From Anaerolineae bacterium (GTDB lineage Bacteria; Chloroflexota; Anaerolineae; Aggregatilineales; UBA3940), in assembly GCA_016926985.1 (NCBI GenBank), contig JAFGNO010000123.1, positions 1 through 22,484 of the forward strand: a stretch of DNA of 22,484 bases. Reading direction: 5' to 3'. Numbering within the stretch: position 1 is the stretch's first letter; each line of letters begins with the position of its first letter. The notes below the pieces were generated by a model, which saw only the letters and a program-made list of their open reading frames with translations, had not been told where the DNA came from and did no database searches. Positions 1 to 7,132 of the stretch are shown one piece after another. A program made the translations under genes and the position numbers.

Positions 1-684
1 GCCATTCTGGAGGCCCGGCAGGTGCAGGTGGGAGGCTGGGCGCGGGTCATGGCCGAAGCAGAAGGGGGCCCCCTTCTGCTGGCAGGGACCGAAGGCAGCA
101 GGCAGGTGGCGATCCTGACCTTTGACCTGCACAACTCCGACCTTCCCCTTCAAATCGCTTTCCCCATCCTGATGGCCAACCTGCTGGAATGGTATGCCCC
201 CGCCCGGCCATTTCAGGCTGCAGAGAGGCTTCAACCCGGCGACCCGGTGATCATCCGCCCGCAGGGCTCCACGACCGGCTACCGGGTGACGCTGCCAGAT
301 GGGACGCGCGAGTCCTATTCTGCCACAGCCGACGCCCTGACCTTCACTCGAACGATTCAGCCCGGCTTTTACACGGTAGAACTGCTGGCTGGGGGACAAA
401 CAACCACCCGGGGTAGTTTTGCTGTGAACCTGTTTTCCCCGTTTGAAAGCGATATTGCCCCACGGGGCTCGGTCCTGATCGGGCAGCTTGAGATTGGCGA
501 CGTGGCGCCGGAAGACGAGTATGGTCAGCGTGAATTGTGGCCCTGGTTGGCCCTGCTCGCGCTGGTGATCCTGGTCCTGGAATGGTGGGTCTACCACCGG
601 GGCAGCACGATCACCCACCGGGAGCGGGCCGCGCGTGAGGCTGCGCCAAAGCGGCGGCTGCTGTATTTTGGACGGCGTCGTTAA
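1..684 (+). CDS. VWA/BatA-type membrane protein, C-terminal part (5' end outside window)
   Basis: The reading frame is open from base 1 and ends at TAA 682-684, so only the last 227 residues are seen and the start lies upstream. The internal GTG at 22 is not a natural start, because the protein-like sequence continues before it. The visible part has the segment AILTFDLHNSDLPLQIAFPI followed by MANLLEWY, which is typical of the region after the VWA and amidotransferase-like domains in large bacterial BatA-like membrane proteins. A beta-rich domain follows, then one hydrophobic segment (about residues 180-200, WPWLALLALVILVLEWW) and a short Arg-rich cytoplasmic tail. It resembles the C-terminal part of the complete double-VWA protein at 7941-10826 in layout. 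No MIDAS motif lies within the window, so the VWA assignment rests on this resemblance. The gene converges on the minus-strand gene at 707, and I see no clear terminator in the 22-base gap. Confidence 0.7.
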   Translation, partial: AILEARQVQVGGWARVMAEAEGGPLLLAGTEGSRQVAILTFDLHNSDLPLQIAFPILMANLLEWYAPARPFQAAERLQPGDPVIIRPQGSTTGYRVTLPDGTRESYSATADALTFTRTIQPGFYTVELLAGGQTTTRGSFAVNLFSPFESDIAPRGSVLIGQLEIGDVAPEDEYGQRELWPWLALLALVILVLEWWVYHRGSTITHRERAAREAAPKRRLLYFGRRR

Positions 685-706
685 GCGGTTGGAACAGCAG
701 CCGGTG

Positions 707-1264
707 CTATAGAAACGAGATCACAATCTCCGAGACAGCCCAGAGCGTAATCGCCAGCATGAAAAACACGATGCTGCGTGAGACTGCCCTGAATTTGGCG
801 GTCACAACCCCGGCTTTGGCATGAATCTGGTGGATGACCATGCGCTTCATTTCCTGGAGCGATGTATTCATGAACAGGTCCACATACCCTTCAGGCGACA
901 GCGAGGCAATATGCTGTGAGAAGGCCAGGCTGATATGTGTGCTGTGGGTTCCTTTTCGAGGGAAAGTAGCTGAGACGGCAAAATAGACCGAGAGAATCAG
1001 GAGGATCAGCAGGACCAGTGTCATGATAATGGCCAGGATATCTTTTCCTGCCAGCACGGAGATACTGCTGAAGCTGAATCCCCGCCGGGTGTTGGCAAAA
1101 ATCGCCAGGAGAATGGCGTTTGCGCTCAGGATGATCTGCGCCTTGGTATCCGCCCTGGAAATCTGGTTCTCCATGTCCATATATACCATGTTCAGGAGGC
1201 GGGTGAGATCAAGGGTTTCGTAATCTGCGACGGGTTTCACCAGCAATGAGTTATTCTCAGGCAT
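707..1264 (-). CDS. Pycsar effector-like (DUF5706/PycTM) three-helix membrane protein
   Basis: This is a 185-residue protein with three likely membrane helices (about 42-58, 76-100 and 163-184). Before helix 1 it has the motif RADTKAQIILSANAILLA, a form of the ADTKA..LL..NG.LL signature of the DUF5706 family (the Pycsar effector membrane family, PF18967 as I recall it). FPRK follows helix 2, and the soluble stretch between helices 2 and 3 ends in a QIHAKAGVVTAKFRAV-like segment that matches the family's pre-helix-3 region. In Pycsar antiphage systems such proteins are activated by a cyclic pyrimidine nucleotide and damage the membrane. No nucleotide cyclase is visible on either side, so a defence role here is inference. 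The start ATG has a strong SD (AAGGAGG, plus-strand 1272-1278) seven bases upstream. The gene is divergent from the MscS-type channel gene. It could also be a housekeeping membrane protein sharing the fold. Confidence 0.7.
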   Translation of the reverse strand: MPENNSLLVKPVADYETLDLTRLLNMVYMDMENQISRADTKAQIILSANAILLAIFANTRRGFSFSSISVLAGKDILAIIMTLVLLILLILSVYFAVSATFPRKGTHSTHISLAFSQHIASLSPEGYVDLFMNTSLQEMKRMVIHQIHAKAGVVTAKFRAVSRSIVFFMLAITLWAVSEIVISFL

Positions 1265-1297
1265 AGAGCAGCCTCCTTCAGTCGGCTATATCCGGAA

Positions 1298-1326
1298 ACT
1301 ATAGAACAACCCCTACCTGATCGCAA
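1298..1326 (-). promoter_or_regulatory. Promoter of the Pycsar effector-like gene
   Basis: On the minus strand there is a -35 TTGCGA (1321-1326), a 17-base spacer and a -10 TATAGT (1298-1303). The predicted start of transcription is near 1291, giving a leader of about 26 bases that contains the AAGGAGG ribosome site. The -35 abuts the left arm of the inverted repeat at 1327. Confidence 0.5.
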
Positions 1327-1350
1327 CCACCTGACGCTGGCAGCAGGTGG
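1327..1350. promoter_or_regulatory. Candidate shared operator: 7-bp inverted repeat over the mscS-type -35
   Basis: CCACCTG (1327-1333) and CAGGTGG (1344-1350) form a perfect inverted repeat with a 10-base centre. The centre contains the proposed -35 of the MscS-type gene (1337-1342), and the left arm touches the -35 of the divergent gene (1321-1326). A bound dimeric regulator could block or balance both promoters. No regulator gene is adjacent, and a chance palindrome is not excluded. Confidence 0.4.
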
Positions 1351-1365
1351 GGGATGCGGTATCAT
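1337..1365 (+). promoter_or_regulatory. Promoter of the MscS-type channel gene
   Basis: The -35 is CTGGCA (1337-1342), the spacer is 17 bases and the -10 is TATCAT (1360-1365). Transcription would start near 1372, giving a leader of about 79 bases that carries the hairpin at 1383-1411. Confidence 0.45.
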
Positions 1366-1382
1366 AGAAAGGTAACAGCCAG

Positions 1383-1411
1383 CGAATCCACCGATACTTT
1401 GGCTGGATTCG
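1383..1411 (+). other. Hairpin in the MscS-type gene leader
   Basis: CGAATCCA (1383-1390) and TGGATTCG (1404-1411) form a perfect 8-bp stem with a 13-base loop. GCC (1378-1380) and GGC (1413-1415) can pair outside it across a small bulge. It lies inside the predicted leader, about 39 bases before the start codon, and is not followed by a T-run, so it is not a terminator. Confidence 0.45.
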
Positions 1412-1450
1412 TGGCTCAGCCGGGAAATACAAGAGGGAGATCGCATCACG

Positions 1451-2506
1451 ATGACTTTTCTTCAAACAGACATACTGGACAACAGCCTGATCCAGTGGTT
1501 CAGCGTGGTTGCAATTGTCATACTGATTGGGCTGGCGGCCTGGTTGATCCAGCGGGTGGTGATCAAACGGCTGAGACGCATAAGTGAGCGCACCAAATTC
1601 CAGGCTGACGATCTGGTTGTCAACATGCTGGATAATACCAAGAACCTGCTGGTAATCCTGGTAGCCCTGTACATTGGCTCCCAGCTTCTTGTCTTGCCAG
1701 ATAAAGTCTCATCCATTCTGAGGACAGTCGCTGTCATTGCTTTGCTGGCGCAGGCGGCCTTGTGGGCCAGCCAGGTGATCAACTACATCCTGGTCAACTA
1801 TGTTCGCGACAGGGCAAAAGATGAGGTAAGCGGCGCGACCGCCTATACAGCGCTCAGCTTTATATCGCGGCTGGCGTTATGGGTGCTGGTGGGTCTGCTG
1901 GTACTTGATAACATTGGGGTCGAGATCAGCAGCCTGATCACCGGGCTGGGCATCACCGGTGTGGCTGTTGCGCTGGCGGTACAGAATATTCTGGGTGACC
2001 TGTTTTCCTCGCTCACGATTGTGCTGGATAAACCATTTGTGATCGGCGACACGATTGTGGTCGGTGAGTTCACCGGCACGGTGGAGCATATTGGCCTGAA
2101 GACGACCCGGCTCCGGAGCTTGAACGGCGAGGAACTGGTCTTCGCCAACACCGATCTGCTGCAAAGCCGAATCCGGAACTTTAAAAAAATGGACGAACGC
2201 CGGGGGGTTTTTACCGTCGGTGTTTCCTACAATACGCCACAGGATAAGGTGGAGCAGATACCCTTGATAATCCAGGCAATTGTCGAGGCGCAGGAAGGGC
2301 TGCGGTTTCAGCGCGCCCACCTCAAGACGCTGGGACCATCCACCCTGGACTATGAGGTGGTTTATACCCTGCTCAACCCGGATTTCACCTTCTATATGGA
2401 TGCCCAGCAGGCGATCTATTTTGACCTGCTGCAGCGCTTTGCCGAAGAGCAGATCGAAATGCCCTATCCGACGCAGTCGCTGCTGGTCGATTTGTCAAAG
2501 CACTGA
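1451..2506 (+). CDS. Small-conductance mechanosensitive ion channel, MscS family
   Basis: This 351-residue inner-membrane channel would open under membrane tension and release solutes during hypo-osmotic shock. Hydrophobic segments lie at about residues 13-33, 66-85, 87-115 and 134-157. The family's pore helix and beta domain follow: GLGITGVAVALAVQNILGDL, then SSLTIVLDKPFVIGDTIVVG and TGTVEHIGLKTTRLR. This Gly/Ala-rich helix and the DKPF.IGD motif are diagnostic of MscS. The C-terminal alpha/beta domain ends in PYPTQSLLVDL, as in the family. With four or more helices before the pore region it is longer at the N-terminus than the three-helix E. coli MscS core. The ATG is preceded by AGAGGGAGA (1432-1440). 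It is transcribed away from the Pycsar-effector-like gene and converges on the acyl-CoA synthetase gene. Confidence 0.93.
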   Translation: MTFLQTDILDNSLIQWFSVVAIVILIGLAAWLIQRVVIKRLRRISERTKFQADDLVVNMLDNTKNLLVILVALYIGSQLLVLPDKVSSILRTVAVIALLAQAALWASQVINYILVNYVRDRAKDEVSGATAYTALSFISRLALWVLVGLLVLDNIGVEISSLITGLGITGVAVALAVQNILGDLFSSLTIVLDKPFVIGDTIVVGEFTGTVEHIGLKTTRLRSLNGEELVFANTDLLQSRIRNFKKMDERRGVFTVGVSYNTPQDKVEQIPLIIQAIVEAQEGLRFQRAHLKTLGPSTLDYEVVYTLLNPDFTFYMDAQQAIYFDLLQRFAEEQIEMPYPTQSLLVDLSKH

Positions 2507-2514
2507 TAGCGCAG

Positions 2515-2546
2515 AGGAATGGCCTGACCATTCCTGGAGGTTTTCT
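2515..2546 (+). terminator. Terminator-like hairpin between convergent genes
   Basis: AGGAATGG (2515-2522), loop CCTGA and CCATTCCT (2528-2535) form a perfect 8-bp stem, followed after GGAGG by a short TTTT. It sits between the stop of the MscS-type gene and the stop of the minus-strand synthetase gene. The T-run is weak and displaced, so efficiency is uncertain. Confidence 0.45.
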
Positions 2547-4677
2547 AACCGTCCTGGGGCGTGACCCGGATGCGGGTGTCCACTGCGGTTGCGCCCTCTC
2601 CCTTCCCTTTGACGATCAGCGGGTTGATTTCAATCTCCGCAATGTCGGGGAAGTCCACCGCAGCCTGGGACAATTTCAGGATCACGTCAATGGCTGCCTC
2701 CCGGTCGGCAGGCTCATTTCCCCTGTACCCGTCTAAAAGGCGCCCGGCGTGTGTCCTGTCCAGCAGGTCATCTGCCTGCTGGCGGGACAGCGGCGCCAGC
2801 GCAAAGGCAACATCTCCCCTCAGTTCGACGAGTGTGCCGCCCAGTCCAGCCATTACCAGTGGGCCAAACTGCGTATCGCGCACTGCGCCAACAATCAGTT
2901 CAACCTGTCCATCTTCCATCCGCTGGACGGTAAAGCCTTCCACTGTGCCAATATCCTGCCCGCTGGCCTGGAACCGGGCGACCTGCTCCTCCATGGCTGT
3001 GATGGCTGCCTGCAAGCCTGTCTCGTCCCTGATATCCAGCGCCACGCCACCCAGGTCTGATTTATGAGTGAGCCTGGATGCAGAGAGCTTGACGGCGACC
3101 GGGTAGCCGATCTCCTCGGCCAGTCTGACCGCGTCTTTGCCATCATGCGCAAGGCCTGCCGGTGGAATGGGTATAGAGTACGCATTCAGCAGCGCATCGC
3201 GCGGGGCATCCGGCAGCCATCCCCGGTAACCGGTAATAATGGCTCTGGCAGCTGCCCGATCCGGGGTTGGGCGATCAGCCAGCTTCTCTTCCGTGTCCAG
3301 GCTATCCAGCCATTGTTTGCGCTGCCACATGGCGCCCAGCGTGCTCCCGACCCGTTCCGGGAATGCAAAGTTCGGGATCCGCCGCCGGTGCAGCACCTGT
3401 GTTGCATCGCTGGTAGAAGCCAGTCCCATGATCGCTGCCAGAATCGGCTTTCGCCGTCCAAGCTGGCTGTTCCCTACCTCGCCAACCACTTCTGCCAGGC
3501 TGACCGGGGCAAACCAGTCCTGTGGCGCGGCGATCACCACTACGGCATCAACCGTTTCATCGGCCAGCAGCGCATCCAGACACAGCGCATAGGTTGCCGG
3601 CCCGGAGCCAGCCAGCACATCCACCGGGTTTCCCACGCTGGCGGCTGCTGGAACCCGCTTCTTCAGGTAGGTTTTTGTCTCCGGAGAAAGTGGTGCAAGC
3701 TGCATACCATAGGATTCGAGCGCATCCAGTGCCATGATACCTGGGCCTCCGGCGTTGGTGAGTATGCCAACCCGGTTTCCCCTGGGCAGAGGCTGCCAGG
3801 CCAGCGCGCGCGCCCAGTCCAGCATTTCTTCCAGTTTATCGGCTCGCAGCACGCCAGCCCGGTGAAAGGCAGCGTTGTAGGCGGCTTCCGATCCCGCCAG
3901 CGCTCCGGTGTGGCTGGCGACTGCTTTCATCGCGCTGCTGCTGCGTCCTACCTTCAGGGCAATAATCGGGCGCTCTCTTGCGATGGCTGATGCGACATCC
4001 AGAAATGTCCGCCCATCCGATACGCCTTCAATATAGGCGGTAATGACCTCGGTGCGTTCGTCCTGTGCGATGGCCACCAGCATATCCGCTTCGGTGATGC
4101 ATGTTTCGTTGCCCAGGCTCACAATCCGGCTGAATCCCACACCTGCGCCCCGCGCCCAGTCAATCAGGGCGGCGGCGATGGCCCCCGACTGAGAAACCAG
4201 GGCAATATGGCCCGGATTGGGAATACCGGTCACAAATGTCGTGTTGAGCGGGGTATGTGTGTCGATAGTCCCGATGCAGTTTGGCCCCAGAACGGCTATC
4301 CTGTACCGGCTGGCAATCGCTTTGATCTGTTCCTCGCGCTCTGCTCCTTCCGGGCCGATCTCCCGGAATCCACCGGAGATGATGATGACCGATTTCACGC
4401 CCCGCTGCCCGCAGGCTTCGAGTTCACCGGCAACTGCGGCTGCCGGGACGACAATCACGGCCAGATCAAGGGGATTGGGCACATCCTGAATCGAGGCAAA
4501 AGCAGGCTGACCCAATATCTTATCTGCACCGGGGTTGACAGGATAGATGGGCCCGTTGTAGCGGTGCTCGATCAGGTTGTTGACCACACCATATCCCAGC
4601 TTACCCGGGATGCGCGATGCGCCGATCACGGCCACGCCTTTGGGCCGGAAAAACACGTTCAGGTCAGATGCATCCAT
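2545..4677 (-). CDS. ADP-forming acyl-CoA (acetate--CoA) synthetase, fused alpha-beta
   Basis: This 710-residue cytoplasmic enzyme would convert acyl-CoA + ADP + phosphate to acid + CoA + ATP, reversibly. The N-terminal CoA-binding Rossmann domain is residues 1-130 (GVAVIGASRIPGKLGYG, then GPNCIG at 131-136). The succinyl-CoA-ligase-like domain has the phospho-histidine motif SHTGALAGS with His256. The C-terminal ATP-grasp domain (about 490-710) has HKSDLGGV with the second conserved His at 538, and EINPL near 683. Length and domain order match fused Acd/protein-acetyl-CoA-synthetase-like proteins, and no lysine-acetyltransferase (GNAT) domain is appended. The start ATG at 4677 has only a weak GGGGT upstream; it follows the nitroreductase stop by 17 bases, so the two are probably co-transcribed. 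With a neighbouring aminotransferase it could make ATP from amino-acid-derived acyl-CoAs, but the substrate cannot be read from the sequence. Confidence 0.9.
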   Translation of the reverse strand: MDASDLNVFFRPKGVAVIGASRIPGKLGYGVVNNLIEHRYNGPIYPVNPGADKILGQPAFASIQDVPNPLDLAVIVVPAAAVAGELEACGQRGVKSVIIISGGFREIGPEGAEREEQIKAIASRYRIAVLGPNCIGTIDTHTPLNTTFVTGIPNPGHIALVSQSGAIAAALIDWARGAGVGFSRIVSLGNETCITEADMLVAIAQDERTEVITAYIEGVSDGRTFLDVASAIARERPIIALKVGRSSSAMKAVASHTGALAGSEAAYNAAFHRAGVLRADKLEEMLDWARALAWQPLPRGNRVGILTNAGGPGIMALDALESYGMQLAPLSPETKTYLKKRVPAAASVGNPVDVLAGSGPATYALCLDALLADETVDAVVVIAAPQDWFAPVSLAEVVGEVGNSQLGRRKPILAAIMGLASTSDATQVLHRRRIPNFAFPERVGSTLGAMWQRKQWLDSLDTEEKLADRPTPDRAAARAIITGYRGWLPDAPRDALLNAYSIPIPPAGLAHDGKDAVRLAEEIGYPVAVKLSASRLTHKSDLGGVALDIRDETGLQAAITAMEEQVARFQASGQDIGTVEGFTVQRMEDGQVELIVGAVRDTQFGPLVMAGLGGTLVELRGDVAFALAPLSRQQADDLLDRTHAGRLLDGYRGNEPADREAAIDVILKLSQAAVDFPDIAEIEINPLIVKGKGEGATAVDTRIRVTPQDG

Positions 4678-4694
4678 TTTTTACCCCAGATATG

Positions 4695-5432
4695 TTAGCT
4701 GCGCTTGCCGACCGTTCCCATATAGATCACAAATCGGTTTTCACCATCGGCATTCAGCATCTCGTTGATTTCATCATCGAGATATGCCCCGATCGGGCAG
4801 ACACCGCAGTCAATTGATTCTGCCGCCAGGCACAGGTTCTGGCCAACATGCCCGGCATCCATAAACAGGTAGCGATAACCGCGCTCGGTGTAACGCCAGG
4901 TCATCCGGTAGGCGACTGCCAGCCAGATGAAGGTCACGGCGCTGGTTTTGACCTGGTCCTGGGACAGCGCAGCGGCGGTGATCCGGTCAGCAATGTCGGC
5001 TTCGCTGCTCACGAGGGCCAGTTTGTGCTGGTCGGCGATAAAGAAGTACAGCCCCGGCGCAAACCCGGTCACGTTGTTGATGAGCAGGTAGGTTTCAAAG
5101 GCATGGCGCGCCCCGGCTGAGGGCACGGTGCGCAGCGTTGCCGGGCGTCTGGTTATTTCTTTCACACCCTGCGTACACCACAGCAAATACGAGAGTTCTT
5201 CAGGTGTAAGAGGTGTGTTGGTATATGACCGGAGTGTGCGCCGATCCTCGATGAGTTTACGCAGCATCACATCTGGCACGCTTAACGCGTCTGGGGCGGG
5301 CAGGTCAATGACACTCCAGGAGGGGTCAGGAGTTTCAACCAGCGGCGGCTGTGGGAGGCCCTTCGATTGGTCAGATTCCTCCAGGTAGGGATAAGTTGTT
5401 AATCGCAAGAATGTCTTACCCGTATCGGTCAT
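4695..5432 (-). CDS. SagB-type nitroreductase/dehydrogenase family protein
   Basis: This 245-residue probable FMN-dependent oxidoreductase belongs to the SagB/ThcOx branch of the nitroreductase fold. Visible family motifs are RRTLRSY (64-70, the FMN-phosphate region), LSYLLWCTQGV, the substrate/FMN loop PSAGARH (104-110), APGLYFF, GHVGQN (194-199) and CPIGAYLDDEIN. SagB enzymes oxidise azolines to azoles in peptide natural products, but many stand-alone members of this branch have no known substrate. No cyclodehydratase or precursor peptide is seen here, so a thiazole role is not supported. I chose ATG 5432 rather than the longer frame to 5573: it has AAAGGA about eight bases upstream, and the extra N-terminus would overlap the aminotransferase gene and is not protein-like. 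It lies 31 bases after the aminotransferase gene and 17 before the synthetase gene. Confidence 0.85.
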   Translation of the reverse strand: MTDTGKTFLRLTTYPYLEESDQSKGLPQPPLVETPDPSWSVIDLPAPDALSVPDVMLRKLIEDRRTLRSYTNTPLTPEELSYLLWCTQGVKEITRRPATLRTVPSAGARHAFETYLLINNVTGFAPGLYFFIADQHKLALVSSEADIADRITAAALSQDQVKTSAVTFIWLAVAYRMTWRYTERGYRYLFMDAGHVGQNLCLAAESIDCGVCPIGAYLDDEINEMLNADGENRFVIYMGTVGKRS

Positions 5433-5463
5433 CGAATATTCCTTTCTGTCTGGGGTTATTTGA

Positions 5464-6285
5464 CTACAGTGTTTCCAATTCCTGCTCGACAAGCGCATCA
5501 TAGGCGCTGCGGATTTTATCGGTGAAAGACCCGGGCTTGCCATTCCCCAGTGGGTTGCCGTCAATTTCCACAACAGGCAGCACCCCGCGTGAGGCGCTGG
5601 TAATCATGGCCTCAGTCACCTGGGGGAGCTGGTCGATGTGAACGGGAGTCAGTTCTACCGGCAGGATAGCAGGGGCTACAGAGAGCACAATGCTCCGGGC
5701 GATCCCTTCCAGCATCCCGGTGTTGGCGGTATGCAGACGACCCTCCAGGATTGCATAGAAATTGCTGCTGGCGCCTTCGAGGATATAGCCCTTATCCACC
5801 AGCAGCAGTTCATAGACATTGGCGTGATTGGCTTTAAGCTGTGATCGCGTTTCAATAAATCGCGAATCCTTTGCAGTTGGTCTTTCCCGTCGACCCTGGC
5901 ACAGCGCCACCCGGACGCCTTCAGCGGTGACGCCAGCTGAGGGCGGGTTGAATGGCTCTATCGCGACGATCACTGATTCCGGGTTGGAAAATGGCACGGT
6001 AAGTCGTATGCGTGGCAGGTCGATTCCTGCCTGCTCTACTGCGCTCCGTGTTGCTTCTCGCAGCCATTCATTGCTCAGGGGGAAGGGGGTATCGAGCGCT
6101 TCAGCCGAGCGCCGCATCCGGCTCAGGTGATGATCCAGCCGCAGCACGCGCGTGCCCGGATACAGCCGGAAAACGCTGTATATCCCGTGCCCGGTCTGGA
6201 GAGTTGCCTCATCCATTGTTTTTGCAGTGGTCGGGATCTGTTCAATCGACTGTGCTATTATCTGGTAAACGAGGATGTCTGGCAT
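5464..6285 (-). CDS. Class IV (branched-chain/D-amino-acid type) PLP aminotransferase
   Basis: This is a 273-residue fold-type IV PLP enzyme. LDHHLSRMRRSAE (50-62) is the family's N-terminal H...R..SA motif. Lys139 in TAKDSRF is the best candidate for the PLP lysine. EGASSNFYAI (170-179) is the cofactor-binding EG.SSN.F loop, and GMLEGIARSIV (190-200) is the conserved GI.R turn. Relatives include branched-chain and D-amino-acid aminotransferases and aminodeoxychorismate lyase; the sequence alone does not choose among them. The start at 6285 has CAGGA nine bases upstream, while the longer frame to 6363 adds 26 residues unlike the family. The 83 bases to the preceding map gene include a 7-bp inverted repeat (GACCGGG 6311-6317, CCCGGTC 6333-6339), possibly a leader hairpin. 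The nitroreductase gene follows on the same strand. Confidence 0.88.
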   Translation of the reverse strand: MPDILVYQIIAQSIEQIPTTAKTMDEATLQTGHGIYSVFRLYPGTRVLRLDHHLSRMRRSAEALDTPFPLSNEWLREATRSAVEQAGIDLPRIRLTVPFSNPESVIVAIEPFNPPSAGVTAEGVRVALCQGRRERPTAKDSRFIETRSQLKANHANVYELLLVDKGYILEGASSNFYAILEGRLHTANTGMLEGIARSIVLSVAPAILPVELTPVHIDQLPQVTEAMITSASRGVLPVVEIDGNPLGNGKPGSFTDKIRSAYDALVEQELETL

Positions 6286-6368
6286 AATGTTCCTGTTTGG
6301 GCGCTGAATAGACCGGGGGAGATCGTATCGCACCCGGTCGAAAACCGCTATCCGGCGGGACACTTCAG

Positions 6369-7118
6369 TTATTCACAAGCCGTCAGGATCAGCGGCTTAC
6401 CCTCAGTGATGACAATGGTGTGCTCATACTGCGCGGCAAGGCTGTTGTCGGTTGTCAGCAGGGTCCAGCCATCTTTGGCCTCTTTGATATGCCTGGCGCC
6501 GGTGGTCAGGAACGGCTCAATGGTGATCACCAGCCCTTTGGGCAGGACATACCGGTCAGAAGTTGGGTGATAGAAGTTTAAAACGGTGGGCTTTTCATGG
6601 AGCGTCCGGCCAATGGCGTGACCGGGCAGCTCACGGATCACGCTGAAACCGCAGCGGGTGGCGGTCATCTCAACGGCTCTGCCGATATCGCTGAGTTTGT
6701 TTCCGGCGCGGGCAACCGCGAAGGCATTCTGCTGGGCTTCCAGCGCGCAGTCGCACAGTCGCTGTTTGAGATCTGAGACCGGCGGGACGGGGATCGACGC
6801 GGCTGTGTCGGCAAAATAACCGTCCAGGGCTGCTGACACGTCAATGTTCACCAGGTCGCCCGGCTCGATGACCCGGCTGCCGGGGATGCCATGAGCTGCC
6901 TCATTGTTCAGGCTGATACAGGTTGCCCCCGGAAAATCGTATACTGCGATTGGGGCAGATACAGACCCGTGCTGTGCCAGGATGCGCGCCCCGATTGCGT
7001 CCAGCTCTCCTGTTGTGATGCCCGGCTTGACCTGCTCGCGCATTTCTGCCAGGGTGATGGCCACAATCTGCCCGATGCGTTTCAATGCTTGCAGTTCTTT
7101 GTCTGATTGAATGACCAT
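6369..7118 (-). CDS. map: Methionine aminopeptidase, type I
   Basis: This 249-residue cytoplasmic metalloprotease removes the initiator Met from new proteins. All six residues for the two-metal site and catalysis are present and correctly spaced: His76 (NNEAAHG), Asp93 (NIDVSA), Asp104 (FADTA), His167 (PGHAIG), Glu201 (ITIEPF) and Glu232 (QYEHTI). Length matches the short type Ia form, without an N-terminal zinc-finger extension. The gene starts 14 bases after the methyltransferase stop, so it is probably in the same transcript. Its upstream ribosome site is weak (GAGACGA). It is not next to the ribosomal protein/adenylate kinase cluster where many bacteria keep a map copy, so a second copy elsewhere is possible. 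Confidence 0.95.
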   Translation of the reverse strand: MVIQSDKELQALKRIGQIVAITLAEMREQVKPGITTGELDAIGARILAQHGSVSAPIAVYDFPGATCISLNNEAAHGIPGSRVIEPGDLVNIDVSAALDGYFADTAASIPVPPVSDLKQRLCDCALEAQQNAFAVARAGNKLSDIGRAVEMTATRCGFSVIRELPGHAIGRTLHEKPTVLNFYHPTSDRYVLPKGLVITIEPFLTTGARHIKEAKDGWTLLTTDNSLAAQYEHTIVITEGKPLILTACE

Positions 7119-7132
7119 GATCGTCTCGGTGT

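Noticed and set aside
707..2506. Complete Pycsar defence operon
   Set aside because: Only an effector-like protein is present. The neighbours are an MscS-type channel and a VWA protein, with no nucleotide cyclase.
3064..3990. 308-codon open frame on the plus strand
   Set aside because: It lies wholly opposite the acyl-CoA synthetase gene, which has all family motifs. The translation is rich in Cys, Arg, His and Gln with no domain pattern, as expected for an antisense shadow in GC-rich DNA.
4695..5432. Thiazole/oxazole-modified peptide (RiPP) cluster suggested by the SagB-type gene
   Set aside because: No cyclodehydratase, leader peptide, peptidase pair or transporter typical of such clusters lies nearby. 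SagB-type nitroreductases often stand alone.
5433..5573. 47-residue N-terminal extension of the SagB-type protein
   Set aside because: It would overlap the aminotransferase gene, is not family-like, and the ATG at 5432 has a proper ribosome site.
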